From Mytilisepta virgata (lineage: Eukaryota; Mollusca; Bivalvia; Mytilida; Mytilidae): DNA of 64,000 nt. Each line of letters opens with the position of its first letter. Positions within the stretch are counted from its first letter, which is position 1. Below are positions 47,575 to 59,160 of the stretch, piece by piece. The stretch is taken from the NCBI GenBank assembly GCA_028015205.1, contig CM051514.1, forward strand, positions 2,418,001 through 2,482,000, given 5' to 3'. Both the position numbers and the translations under genes were made by a program. The notes beneath the pieces are model-generated. The model had not been told where the DNA came from. It worked only from the letters and a program-made list of their open reading frames with translations, and searched no databases.

Positions 47575-48700
47575 ATAACCCAATAAGCCCAATGAAATGT
47601 TTTAAGGGCATATGATACAGTTTCAATCTACTATTGATTTTTCTTTGAGATTTGGCGTATTGGTTGTTTTTTCACCTACCTTTCTAAAAATACAAGGATA
47701 TTACACCTTCACATGCTGCTTTTTGAGATATTTAAGGTTCAATTTTTGGGATTTTTACTAAAATTGTGCAAATATCGTATTTTCACCTATTTAGATAAAA
47801 ATCATTTACTTTCTTGTTTTAAAAGATAAATACATCGGATTTTTTGCATAAGATAAAGAAAACGAATATCTCTCTCTTCCGATAAATATAATTTAGATGA
47901 TTTTGTGCTAAAAGTTCTTGTCATTTTTTCAAAATATGTGATATATTACCAAAAACTTTGAATTTAGTCACGATACATCAGTGTATAAAAAAAAAATCTG
48001 CTATTAATAATTTAATCTACAAATCACATAATGTTGTCCTTATAATTTGCTATCGAATGCAGTTTCGAAATTAAGGGGTCCACGATTTCATTTTTTAGAT
48101 ATTTTGAAAAATTTGTCGACTTTTTAGGCATTGGTACAACTTTTGATTTTAAGCATGAAATGACCTGCCACCATAACGCAAAATGGATATTCGCATGGTC
48201 CCGATTCCACCGTGGACAAATAAAAGGATTGGAATGACTCTCTTTGTAAAGAATTCCTGATCAAATTATGTTTTACAACAATTTGGCTTATTGCATCTTA
48301 TGTGTTAAATGTCCTGTCTCCAATGGGACATAATTCTGTGGAATGCGTTACCTTTGCAAAAATATATTTTTTTTATAAAATTGTTTTTTCCATATATATC
48401 TGGAGATATAGTGACAATTTTCGCCGATTATTGAACTTCTGTTTCTATCCAAAGCAATACAGATATTTTAACGTATATGACTAGTGTTTCTCGGCATATA
48501 TATGTCTGATTAGTATTTGTAAATCACCATAAATTAGGAAGTTCTAGAAATAAATTCTGTAATTTCATTTTATTAAATGATGTACAAAAATGTAAATGTA
48601 TCTTCATGATACATGGAAGTTGTACACTGTTATCTCCTCACAATATTCATGCACCATTTGAACTAAGAGATTTTACAACTACATTCATGTCAATGTATCG
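47575..48700. other. AT-rich sequence, nothing recognised
   Basis: No arrays. The open frame at 48302-48484 has no recognisable domain. Confidence 0.45.
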
Positions 48701-48779
48701 TAATCTTTGTCTATTCAAAAAGGGAAAACTTTCCGCCCTGAAACCCATTAAAACGCCACCCTTTAGAGTAACCTAAAGC

Positions 48780-48990
48780 AGGTACTGCTCATGCTTCCGG
48801 AGCATTTGAATTCATCCCGGTTTTTGGTGGGGGTCCTCCTACTCGTTTCTGTGTGTATTTTTTAGTATTTTGTGTTAATTATTTGTTGTTTGTCATTGAC
48901 TGTCGTCTTTTTGGTGTTCCTGATCGTGTTTTTTTGTCCAATGATTCCCCTCTCTTGCGAACCGTTTAATGACGTAGCGTTATTTTCCGC
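48780..48990 (+). mobile_element. Retroelement 3' tail, distant relative of 8.9 and 35.3 kb
   Basis: It shares CTCATGCTTCCGGAGCATTT, CCGGTTTTTGGTGGGGTCC and the TTTTGTTT-rich run that follows. No coding part. Confidence 0.6.
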
Positions 48991-49014
48991 GAAAAGGAGA
49001 CGTAGAAAGAGTTA

Positions 49015-49500
49015 TAATATCAAAAATCTGTGCTAATGTATATAGTAAATGGTCTTGTTCCAGAGTATCTATTTTTACAAACTGCAAGTGAAGTTCACAA
49101 TTATAATCTGCGATCTTCAGTAAATGATGATTTGTTCTTACAAAGACCAAATACAAATTTTTATAAAAAAATCCTTTCAGTATTCAGCAGTTAAAATTTG
49201 GAATGATTTGCCATATTGCATAAAAAATTTGGAATGATTTGCCATATTGCATAAAAATTCCCGAAATATTAACATCTTTAAGGAACATTGTTTTAAATAT
49301 TTCCTTAATGGAGTTTAAGGAAAATGTACTATATCTTATTATATACGTTTATTATATACTGTTTATAATTTGTTGATTGTTATTATGTGAATGTGTATTA
49401 CTATGAATGTGTATGATTTTATTAATGGATGTTTGGAGGGCCTCAATGAAAATTAGATTAAGTCTTATTGAGTAACCCTCGATAAATAAAGAATTTACTT
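49015..49500 (+). pseudogene. LINE ORF2 C-terminal end with 3' tail
   Basis: Across two frames it reads LMYIVNGLVPEYL, YNLRSSVNDDLFLQRPNT and KIWNDLPYCIK, then a hydrophobic FLMEF end: the typical terminus of jockey/CR1-like ORF2. A 31-bp segment around TTTGGAATGATTTGCC is tandemly duplicated (49195-49255). The tail ends AATAAAGAATTTACTTACTT with short TTAC repeats. Confidence 0.75.
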
Positions 49501-49559
49501 ACTTACTGCTTACTTACTTACGAATCAGCGACGTTACGGGAAAACGTTGTTCCGCGAAA

Positions 49560-50240
49560 AGTTCTAGTTGGACGTTAGCGACGCGATTATCTCCCCTGTA
49601 ACTGTATCATATGACCTTTTAAAAGTAACATTCATCGATGCCGCTATATACCCTAGTAACCGCTGTAGGTCATTCGACGAACCCTATTTCCATTTCTTGA
49701 AAAACGGGGATACACCTCAAAACCAAAACAGTGACACTATGATGGCACGTGGCTTTTTTTTTCATCAAAGGGATGTAACTCCACGGGTGATGCGGTAAAT
49801 AAGTAATAGTTGAACATCGAGTGAGAAGACAGTGTCAACTTCTAATTTAAAAAAAAAAACAAATCACTCTATTTCTAACATCAGGAGTTTCTGTAAAAAC
49901 GAAACGAAGATATTTCAAGTAATAACTTTTTATATCGATTTGTGACTTAAAAAAATAAAAACAATAGAATAATCAAAACAAACATATAACAATTACATAA
50001 CCTATTATTATATTAATTTCTCTTATGATGGTAGGTTGTTATCTTTCTCGCGCGATGAATTATTTGTCATCTAATTCCCCATCATATGCCGTAGAAAAAA
50101 ATATCTACGACCCACCACCAGCTGTTCAAAGACACCTGCAATGACTCTATGTGACGGAGGATTTGAAACATATTACAAAGAAAAACAGAAAGAAATATCA
50201 CAAAAAGGGACATATACATATATATAGCATGGTCAAAAGC
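49560..50240. other. Single-copy sequence, nothing recognised
   Basis: Slightly higher GC at 49560-49800, with no supportable exon. A LARS2 first exon was looked for here and not found. Confidence 0.4.
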
Positions 50241-50244
50241 CTTG

Positions 50245-51950
50245 ACAAATGCAGAGTGGAATTACACAATTGGGGGGGGGGGGGGGTACTAATGCAGCCT
50301 ATCTTATGATAGCCAGTCACAAGCTTGGATAAATACAGAGTGGACTTTCAAATGGCCCGGATCTAAGGGTGCTCTCGTACAGATCCAATCTTTGCCTAAC
50401 GAAAATCGAACACCACTAGCAGCAGAAGTGTAAAACCGAAATGAGCACATAAGTATAGTCATGAGTAGCGATGATCAGCAAAGAGCAGCATAGAGATAGG
50501 ACAGAGCAAGAGATGAACAGTGATGAGCAAGAGAAGAGCAGTGATGACAAACAGAATCAAACAGCAGGTGCAGCAGTAGCAGCGAAAACAGCGACAAGTA
50601 GCACCAAAAAAACTGAAATGAGCACGTGAGTATATAGTCATGATTAGCGATGAACAGCAAAGAGCAAGAGAAAAATAGCAATGAGCAAGAGAAGAGCATC
50701 GATGATGAATAGCAACCCAGCAGCAGGAGCAACAGCAGCAAAAACAACGACAAGTAGCCCCAATAAACTGAAATGAGCACGTGAGTACAGTCATGATTAG
50801 CGAGAACAAGCAAAGAGCGAGAGAAAAATAGCGATGAGCAAGAGAACAGCATCGATGACGAATAGCAACCAGCAGCAGAAACAGCAGCAGCGGCGAAAAC
50901 AGCGACAAGTCAGTAGCACAAAAAAAAAACGAAATCAGCACGTGAGTATAGTCATGATTAGCGATGAACAGCAAAGAGCAAAAGAAAATCAACGATGAGC
51001 ATGAGAAGAGCAGCGATGACGAACAGCAACAAGCAGCAGGAGCAGCAGCAGCGAAAGCAGTGACAATTAGCACCAAAAAAAAAAACAAACAAAATGGGCA
51101 CGCGAGTATAGTCATGAGTAGCGATGAACAGCAAAGAGCAGTGAAGAGCGGCATGGAGCAAGAGAAGAGAATCGAAGTGCATCATAGAGCAATGAAATGG
51201 ACCACCGTTACTAAGGCGGTTGCTAAAGACACACCTCGATTGACCTAAAGGGACATAATCCAATCCTCCCTTTGGTCCTCCCTTGAACGAACGGAAAACA
51301 TAACCCGTGGTGTAAAGCGCAGGAAAAGGAGGAGACAATCCAGCAGTACCTCTGTACTTCGTATACTCTCGGACTTCGACAGTGAGAGTATCAGTCCCTA
51401 GAGACTCGATGCGATACCCTTACCCTATACAGACCGATAAAAGACGCAGAGACGACCGTGAAGCGCTGGAAATACAATCCGAGTTCTGGTCAAGCATAGC
51501 AAATCCGGGTTCCAGCACGTGACTTACGTCACTTCCGTAATCAAATATTGTGGAAATGGCTGAAAAGTTATCTCCCCTTGTATTGATGGAGGAGAATTAT
51601 CTCCCTTTGAACTTTCGGTTCCTCCTACACACTGATGCGTAGACGACAAATCTGGGTCCCAGCACTTGACTGACGTCACTTCCGTAAACAAATGACGCGG
51701 AAATCCATCACTTCTGGTTGGGCATGCGCGCAAACCACTTCCGTGTACTTTCTGTTCCGGTAACGCATGCACGGTCGGCACATCCGGGTCCAGGCACGTG
51801 ATGACGTCACTTCCGTAAACAATTGGCGGGAATACCCACTTCTTCCGGTTGCACATGCGTGCAAACCACTTCCGGGTATTTCCAGTTTCGTTACGTGCCT
51901 TACTGTTTCGGTGATGTCACTTCCGGTGACGTCTTATCCGGCATCTCCTC
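50245..51950 (+). mobile_element. Partial inverted relic of the Polinton-like family
   Basis: Bases 50300-50345 match the reverse of 58378-58425 (TCTTATGATAGCCAGTCAC, GGATAAATACAGAGTGG). Bases 50368-50390 echo the promoter-flank segment GTGCTCxCGTACAGxTCC. Bases 51500-51950 match the reverse of the left terminal repeat at 56913-57130, including TCTCCCCTTGTATTGATGGA. So this is an end fragment in the opposite orientation, in which an array (50440-51180) occupies the place of coding sequence. Confidence 0.7.
50440..51180. repeat. About 160-bp purine/CAG-rich tandem array, 4.5 units
   Basis: Units share GTCATGATTAGCGATGAACA, GCAAAGAGCAAGAGAA, AGCAGCAGGAGCAACAGCAG and CGACAAGTAGCACCAAAAAA. Reading frames on both strands (up to 231 codons of Ser/Leu/Cys-rich peptide) are low-complexity artefacts. 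Confidence 0.9.
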
Positions 51951-52650
51951 AAATGCCAAATAAACATAATATAGATCTTGATTAGAATTTACATATAACT
52001 ATTTAGTTCTTGGATAGAAATAACAAAATGAACTAGAGATCTTTGAAATAATTTACATAACTATAGATCTTGGATCTAAAATATTAACAGTAAGCAGATT
52101 ATTTTGTTTCGATATATAATGTCAACATGATCTAAGAGAACATGCAGAAATTTTGTAAATTTGTATAAAGTTTAAGATTATGTAGAGAAAATCTAGAAGG
52201 ATGCAATAGACATAACATTTTCAGTTACTTGGATCAAGAAATCATGAAGCTTGCTTAATGTATCTAAGAATCCAATGTTACACATGAATGTATCTCATTT
52301 CACAAAGAGCGTTTATCATAGAACTACTGAGCTCAAGTATATATTGGACTGACGACAGGAGGCATTTAGTTTCATTTCGTATCATGTTTATTATTTGTAA
52401 GTTTTTGTTGTTTTAAAGTTAATTGTATGTTTGCCATTGGCCCTTAGTTGGGCGTAATAAGAGCAATAAAATTGATTGATCTAATTCTAAATTACATTGT
52501 TTACATATACGAGTTTCCCGTTTTTATCTTGTTGTATCTTTCTCTGTCAATTTCTAGGAAGTGGTCACTATTTCTCATTTTGCACATTACATATACGGTC
52601 AAATTAAGATCGATTATGTTCTAGACAAATTAATTCTGGAGAGTAATTTT
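51951..52650. other. AT-rich sequence ending in a LINE-like 3' tail
   Basis: Bases 52380-52480 contain TTTGCCATTGGCCCTTAGTT, GGGCGTAATAAGAGCAATAA and AATTGATTGAT, a 3' end typical of CR1-like LINEs. No coding part was identified. Confidence 0.5.
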
Positions 52651-52654
52651 GAGA

Positions 52655-53400
52655 CTAGGAGACTTTAAATTTGTCTACAACATAATCGGTTTTAATTTGA
52701 CCGTATATAATTATTTTACAGCTTTCTGGGAGCGATTTTAATTTTTTAAAGAATAAATGTTCATAATTATTTTTAAGCATTTTTTGGGGGGTGGGGGGGG
52801 GGGGTATTTTTACCAACTGATACCTTATTTGTAGTATAATCCACTTCCATAACATCATTTACATCTAAATTATTTAATTTGTATATATTTTTAACGTATG
52901 AAAACCAATATAATGTACCAATTGAATTCAGGTTTTTATGCTCAACAGTCGTATGGTTTAATCGTCTTATTAATTTTTCTTTCTTATTAAGCAGCACAAA
53001 TCGTTCAGAGTCGTGCAGAGAGTGGAATAAATCTTAACACAGATTATTATTAATTTACGATCCAACAGAAAGTATTCTTCATTTTAAATTCCATTACAAA
53101 ATCTACATAACATATCTTTTATTGAAATCTAAAATAATATCTGCCCCTCTCAATTTCAAATGAGTGGTCAATAATGACAAGGATTTAAATATTAATACTA
53201 CAATTTAAATCCTTGATAATGATACGTAATTTGGTGAAGCATTTCGGATGGAAAAGTTATGACGAGATAACTAAAATTTTCTATCAAAATCGAGTTCTAT
53301 TTTTTGTAGCGTTCCACTTTTTTATAATCAAAACTTTGTATTTTATTTTCCAAAAATGTTTTATACTTTTGAATATGATGCAAATGAGCCCATAATGGGA
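52655..53400 (-). other. Unidentified AT-rich remnant with a perfect hairpin
   Basis: An open frame of 74 codons at 52773-52997 is not recognised. A C/G tract lies at 52785-52803. At 53178-53215 two perfect 13-bp arms (CAAGGATTTAAAT / ATTTAAATCCTTG) flank a 12-bp loop. Confidence 0.4.
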
Positions 53401-53827
53401 TCACCGAACTCGTTTCCTGTTATTTTATCTTTTAATGTTCGACAAAAGTTTTATATAGCTATTAACATCTTTTAGCTAAATATTCAGCTTCTGGAAAAGC
53501 TGAACAGGAATGGGCTTTCCCATCCTAGTTTCTACTGTAATATCGTGAATAAATATGAAATTTTATATAATCCCGTAAAAAGTCCCCTTTCTGCACTTTT
53601 ACACTGGCTTTAAATAAAGTTTTATATATATCCATGTAAATTATTTCAGAGTTGTTTGTCGCAATATAGGCTTGACAGCTATTTACTACATTCACTGGCA
53701 GTACTGGACTTTCCTTGCTTTATTTATTTTTTTTTTAATATGAGTAATCTGAAACTTCATTTTTATTATTTAAAAATTACATCGTCTACTTTCCTACTTG
53801 AATTTTGGAAAATAATGGGTTTCTAAA

Positions 53828-54020
53828 GGAATAGTCCAAATCTGCTCCAGAATTAACATACCTATTGCAAATATAACTATATATGTTTGTACAAAACGTC
53901 ATTCCGGTATTTACAGTAATTAAATGTGTATTTTAACAAATTGTTTTATGAAATGAAGCACTAGATAGTCGGCCATCTACGTAGGTTGTGACGTCACGAC
54001 ATACAAAATCTATCTTAAAA
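53828..54020. repeat. Dispersed repeat, copy 2 (see 23828-24040)
   Basis: A direct match to the first copy, including GTGACGTCACGAC and ACAAAATCTATC. Confidence 0.85.
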
Positions 54021-54619
54021 TTAATGAGTTAATTGCCATTTATTGCAATATATTTCAAGTTTATTTAGGCTGTTATGCAAACCCACTCGCTGATTAAATC
54101 AAAAAATTTATCTACAAAATAGAAGACAACTCAATTAAGTTTTTTATTAGTTCAACTGAATAATTATTTAAACCCAAGAATTCTTCGTTTATATCATCAA
54201 TTGATATATACATAAAACAATGAAGGCTCAGTGAATCCCCATGTCATATTTTCCCTTAATTGTGCGAAATTTTTGTTCATCCTTTAGAAATAAATATTTC
54301 GTTCGTTAAAAATAACTATTTCGTTCCCCAGAAATAACATTTAGTAACAAGAACAATTAAAATAAATATTTCGTTCGCACGAGCCATTATTTTGTTATCT
54401 TAGTCGTTTGCCCGAGCCATTATTTTGTTATCTTGATCGTTCGCACGAGCCATTATTTTGTTATCTTGATCGTTCGCGAGAAAAATTTTCGTTCCAATTG
54501 AATGAATTTAGTGTAACGAAATCCGAACGAAATACATATCTTACGAACGGAATAACTTTATGTGTGAACTTTTGTACGAGCGAAGTTTTATTATTTCGAG
54601 AGAACGAAATATTGGCTAA

Positions 54620-56860
54620 CTAAATAAGCACTGTGGGTAACTTCTTAACAAGATGCATACCACCTGTAGATGCACAATAAGGTTTTAGAATTTTGATTTT
54701 CTAAAATTGGGGCCCACATGGGTTGAACTCCTAAAATTTGGAATTCAAGCTTGTGAACTCTAAACTCGTCTTTCATTTTTCAATTTATGCATTTTATTTC
54801 TATACAGTATTGTCATTCACCATATGCAGATGCGCAGTAAGGTTTTAGAATTTTAATTTTCTGAAATTGGGACCCACAGGGGTCGAATTTCGAAAAACTG
54901 TCAATTTAAGGTTGTCACATAAACTCGTCTTTCATTTTACAATTTATGCATTTTATTTCTTTACGGTATTGACATATATCTCAACTTGTTCGATTCGCTC
55001 GTGTATGTAACAACGTATTTGATTTTAACGAAAGAAATCTCTGTATTACTGAAAAATTATTACACCAGGGATTTCGATATCACAACCTAGTCAAAACTTT
55101 TACTAAATATTATCATCCGTACAAAGACCTCATTCGTAAATATAAATCAACGTGAAAACAGCTTATATGTTCAGGTATTTCACAACCCATCTTTTGTGAT
55201 AATATTCTATACAAAGCACAAAAATGTCGTCATTCACCTGAAAAGCTAATCAATCCTTTAAACAGACTTATCAACAAGTGATATAGTTACGATACTGTTG
55301 TCAAGTCATTAAAGATGGCATTTTTGGAATTAATATTGATTCACTGATAAGGTATTTGCATCGGAAATAAACACATTTATTCGAAAACCAGTTGTTGGCA
55401 TGATACTGGTTATGTTCTTCTCATATAATTTATGATGGCATGATACTAAACCCCTAACGGGTGGGATTGTGGCTGATTTTCTATATGATATAGACATACA
55501 TTTTCGATCAGTTTAATTGAGGCCTGGAGCTGGCATGTCAGTAACTGCTAGTAGTCCTTTGTAAATATATATCGATCATTGTCATTTTGCTTAGTTTCTT
55601 CCTAAGAATGGTTATATTCTATACAAAGCACACAAATGTCGTCATTCACCTGAAAAGCTAATCAATCCTTTACACAGACTTATCCACAAGGGATATTGTT
55701 AAAATATTAAAGATGGATTTTTTTGGATAGGGTCTTTGTATCTGAAATAAACACATTTAATCTAAAACCAGTTGTTGGCTTGATACGGGTTATGTTCTTC
55801 TCGTATAATTATCCCCGCACTTTCGAAGAAAATTCGGGGATATAACGATTGTTTCCGTCCGTCCGTCCATCCGTCCATCCGTCCGACTTTTGTATTTAGG
55901 AATTTAAATATATTATGGTTGCATGGAACCTGTGGTTGCGCAATAAGGTTTCTGAGTTTCGATTTTCTAAACAAGGGGCCCACAGTGTTTGAACTCCTAA
56001 AATTTTGATTTCAAGCTTGTGACCTAAACTCGTCTTTCATTTTTCAATTTATGCATTTCAGTTCTAAACAGTATTGTCATGCAGCATATGCAGATGCGCA
56101 ATAAGGTTTTAGAATTTTGATTTTCTAAAATTGGGGCACATAAGGGTCGAATTTTTAAAAAACTATCAATTTAAGCTTGTGACATAAATTCGTCTTTTGG
56201 TTTTCAATTTATGCATTTTATTTCTATACAGTATTGTCAAACACCATATGGAGATGTGCAATAAGGTTTAAGGGGTCGAAATTAGAAATTTTCAATTTCA
56301 GCTTGTGACCTTAACTTCTGTTTCATTTTGCTTATATATAGTATTGTCCTACACTATATTTAATTGCACAATAATGATTTAAACTATCGATTTTTAAACC
56401 GGGGGCTCACTCAGGTCAAATTTAAAAAAAATTGTCAGTTTAAGCTTGTGAACTAAGGTTTTTTTCATTTTTCATTAGGTTTATTGATTTAATCATACCC
56501 GCAGTAGTGTTGCATATATCCTGTAGATGCGCTTTAAGGTTTAAAATTTTTGATTTCGCTCAACGGATGAAATGTGGGACCGAAAACGAGCGAATTATTA
56601 TAATATGCTTGTGACATCAACTCCTCATTCATTATTGATGCAAGGCTTCTACATTCATTATAGAATGATGTGATGTAAATGCGCAATAAGGTTTTAAAAT
56701 TTTGATATCTTTCGTGGAGCGAAATTTGGGATCGAAAATGAGCGATATTGCAAAATATGCTTAAAACATCAATTTTTGAAGCATTTTTTATTCTAGGCTT
56801 CTAGTTTCTTCATAGGTAAATTTCCATGGTGTAAAGATGGAAAGACAGGTTTCAAAATTT
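54620..56860 (-). repeat. About 165-bp tandem array, split by a retroelement and then by the Polinton-like element
   Basis: Units carry GCGCAATAAGGTTTTAGAAT, TTTGATTTTCTAAAATTGGG, AAGCTTGTGACxTAAACTCG and ATTTATGCATTTTATTTCT. The minus-strand tail is at 55803-55890: a hairpin (TCCCCGCACTTTCG / AATTCGGGGA) and (CCGT)n. Array sequence CTAGGCTTCTGGTTTCTTCA resumes at 61866, right of the Polinton-like element. Confidence 0.85.
55010..55800 (+). pseudogene. Retroelement C-terminal fragment plus 3' tail, partly duplicated
   Basis: Bases 55030-55155 read RNLCITEKLLHQGFRYHNLV, then YHPYKDLIRKY, the C-terminus of a bivalve retroelement protein. The tail has TTGAGGCCTGGAGCTGGCAT. Bases 55613-55790 repeat 55205-55440 (AAAGCACAxAAATGTCGTC, AACCAGTTGTTGGC). 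Several stops are present. Confidence 0.7.
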
Positions 56861-56912
56861 TCATTTTCGCTTAATTGACGAAATAACAAAAATTGTCAAA
56901 ATATGAATGTGT

Positions 56913-57130
56913 CACCGGAACCGGAAGTAACATGACCGAAACCTGAAGTACCCGGAAGTCAGGCACATGCGCAACCGGGAGTGATGGGCTTTCCCGCCGT
57001 TTGTTTATGGAAGTGACGTAAATTACGTGCCGGGACCCGGATGTGTCGTCGGCGCATGTGTAGGCGGAACCGGAAGTCCAAAGGGGGTTCCTCCATCAAT
57101 ACAAGGGGAGATAATTCAAAACTTCAGTGC
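56913..57130 (+). repeat. Left inverted terminal repeat of the Polinton-like element
   Basis: Its reverse complement matches 61683-61835 over about 145 bp at roughly 85 percent (GGCACGTAATNTACGTCAC, CTTCCGGGTACTTC). It is GC-rich, unlike its surroundings, and carries ACTTCCGG, TGACGT and CACGT motifs. The inner edge carries CTCCATCAATACAAGGGGAG. Confidence 0.85.
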
Positions 57131-57342
57131 AATTGGGAGATAACTTTCCCCGCCAGGATTTTTCCCATATTCCCCAACAACAATACAAGAGGGAGGTAAT
57201 TTTCCCAGCCAGGATTTTTCTCATATTCTCCTCCAATCATACAAGGGGAGATATGGATGGATGGATGAATTGTTGTTTAACGTCCAGTGGCAAGGGCAGA
57301 GAGAAAAAAAACTGATCTGCATTTAAAGAAGGCTGTCAACTG
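57130..57342. other. Subterminal repeats of the Polinton-like element
   Basis: CAGGATTTTTCCCATATTC and CAGGATTTTTCTCATATTC recur with ATACAAGGGGAG three times, then GATGGATGGATGAATTG. No coding sign. Confidence 0.6.
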
Positions 57343-57920
57343 TCAACATTCGAAGCAAACCATTATGATGGCTTCAAATGCAGGCTGCATTAACTTTTTT
57401 TGTGATAAGTCTGGTCCATTTGGTTGACATTCACTGCAAAACAGGGCACTTTCCACGTTCTGGTGGGTTACTGAACAAGGTACGGTTTTCTTCAACTCGG
57501 GAACGAGTTCTGGGGTGACTTTGTCCATCTCGTTTAATTTTTCATACTGTTGAAAATCCAAACTCACTCCTTAGTCAGTTGGATGTAGCCGTTCGTTCAG
57601 AGGCGATAGAGAGTAATGGTGAACATCTAACTTTAATTCCGGGCTCTGTGCCGTGATTTACACGTTTCCCCCGAGGTGTTGTGTAGGGATGCGTATCTGT
57701 TGTGATCCAAGAAATGAACGGCCTCGTCGATATCGCCCAAGGTATACTAGTATTGGAGTTGTATCCAGCGAAACAGTGGGAAATACACTTCCATCCTCCC
57801 GTCAGTCAAGGTGATTCCCTCCTTTTCAACCTTTAGGTGTAAGTTACCTCCCAGATGAAAGCTGGACTCTTCCGGGAAGCAGATTTCCGTGTCCTCTTTG
57901 TCGGGATCGGTCAAGACTCT
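57343..57920 (-). pseudogene. Broken ORF, possibly PC4/p15-like DNA-binding protein
   Basis: An upstream frame (about 57920-57750) reads PEESSFHLGGNLHLKVEKEG and GRMEVYFPLFRWIQ before a stop. The last part, 57343-57567, holds ELVPELKKTVPC then CSECQPNG, a C-terminal Cys motif. I associate both with PC4-like proteins of invertebrate PolB elements, from memory. Frameshifts and stops separate the pieces. Confidence 0.4.
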
Positions 57921-58064
57921 AGCAGATCGTCCCTCCTATTCACCTTCAGGGCGTGACAAAAACCGTTAAATGCATCTGGGTAGTAATTGCAGTAAGGCAC
58001 GTGTACGCATCTTCCTGGTTGGTTGATGAGAAATGAATTCTCTCTGGTCCTCGTCCATTATGCC

Positions 58065-58200
58065 TCGTTGTACCAAGACATCGACTACTTGTCTTGTCTG
58101 TGCTGTGGTTGCATCTCGACGTCTTTACCGTTCGAAGGAATAAGACAAAGTGAGAGGTTTCGTGTATATATATAGGCAGAACACGGACGTGATAGAAAGC
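58065..58200 (-). promoter_or_regulatory. Viral-type TATA promoter 2
   Basis: TATATATATA at 58065+... precisely 58165-58174 is preceded on the minus strand by GTGTTCTGCC and followed by AACCTCTCACTTTGTCTT (58142-58159). The same arrangement sits before the zinc-finger gene at 61071-61104. It would drive the PC4-like ORF. The first downstream ATGs open only short frames, so the leader is decayed. Confidence 0.65.
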
Positions 58201-58461
58201 ACCCAAGGTTTCCGCCAATCAGAGATCCAAGACAGCTCCTGTTGCAACATGTCGAGTAGGCTGCATGACGTCATAAAAACATAGCGGCCCCCACGGTTCG
58301 TGTTGCAACATGGCTAGTAGGCTGCATGAAACATGGCGGGGAATGCGGACCTGTGAAAGAGCAAGCGGTGCTCATATGTGTCACTCTGCATTTATCCAGG
58401 CTGATGACTGGCTTTCATAAGATAGCATAACCCCTCGCCCCCTCCTTTTTTTAACGAGTCG
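58201..58461. other. Spacer between protease gene and promoter 2
   Basis: A duplicated segment (CGTGTTGCAACATGGCTAGT and TTGCAACATGTCGAGTAGG) and GCGGACCTGTGAAAGAGC, echoing 61259-61280. Bases 58378-58445 recur inverted at 50300-50345. Confidence 0.6.
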
Positions 58462-58891
58462 TTACACAAATCTATTTACAGTGTCCGTGGCCTCTTTTGG
58501 ATCCTCCAATAGTCTAGTGATATCCATCATGGCATGTCCCATACTCCGATGTATCAGATAAAAAATGCAGTGCTGGCCGCACACCGTTGAACCTTCTTCT
58601 TGTACCCTGACCGTGTTGTATGTCCACATTCGACAATGTCGATTCATGAAGTTAAGGTAAGCGATCGAGTGAGGTGGTATGCCTGTAGGATCGTAGTATT
58701 CTTCCATGGAATTGGCATCGATGTATATAGTTATCCAATGTTTTCCCTCTGGACTATCTGGATCCCTGTTCCCCACCAAGGCCGAAGGCACGTTCATGTG
58801 TCTGGGTAATTGTTTCTGGCGTACACTCTTTAAACACCGATCTCGTCCGAGGATGATCGTTAAAGACGCCTTCGATCTCTAAAGTGTTCAT
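58462..58891 (-). pseudogene. Adenain-like cysteine protease (C5-type), one frameshift
   Basis: This kind of enzyme processes virion proteins in adenoviruses and Polinton-like elements. In the 111-codon main frame (58462-58797) the expected catalytic set is visible: His20 in GKHWITIYID, Asp36 in EYYDPTG, Gln66 and Cys73 in STVCGQHC. The Gln-to-Cys spacing of seven matches adenain. The natural start is probably ATG at 58891, whose A is shared with the capsid-like stop (TGATG). That frame runs about 25 codons and shifts near 58815-58830 into the main frame. Normal proteases of this group are about 190-200 residues; this one would be about 143. Confidence 0.8.
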
Positions 58892-59160
58892 CAGGCACTG
58901 TAATCAAACAGCACTTGTCTATTTCTGTCTATTTCGATGACGTTGTCGAACTCTGCATACAAAACCACGTTGATGGTAGCAGGAAGTGCTTCGGCAAAAT
59001 GAATTTCTAAACGTAAGTTGCCTTGTTTTATGAGTTTTGTGGGTTGAAAGGTACCCACTTCAGACATATCGGGAGTCAAATCGAAGCCAAACAAGGTGTC
59101 GCCTTTAGAGAAGTCGTCTCTGGAGATCGCGTTTCCTTCGGTAATTAAATCCAAAAATGT
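58891..59160 (-). pseudogene. C-terminal fragment of a capsid-like structural protein (F54H12.2-like)
   Basis: Bases 58891-59154 encode 87 residues including FSKGDTLFGFDLTPD, GNLRLEIHFAEALP and VVLYAEFDNVIEIDR. I recall this ending from proteins annotated as F54H12.2-like in invertebrate genomes, linked to Maverick/Polinton elements; a capsid role is inference. Its N-terminal part is gone: upstream the sequence abruptly becomes polymerase in another frame. Its stop overlaps the protease ATG by one base. Confidence 0.6.

Noticed and set aside
50459..51154. A 231-codon minus-strand open frame rich in Ser/Leu/Cys/Phe
   Set aside because: It is a reading of a CAG/GAG-rich 160-bp tandem array. 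Composition is low-complexity, and overlapping frames on both strands are also open.
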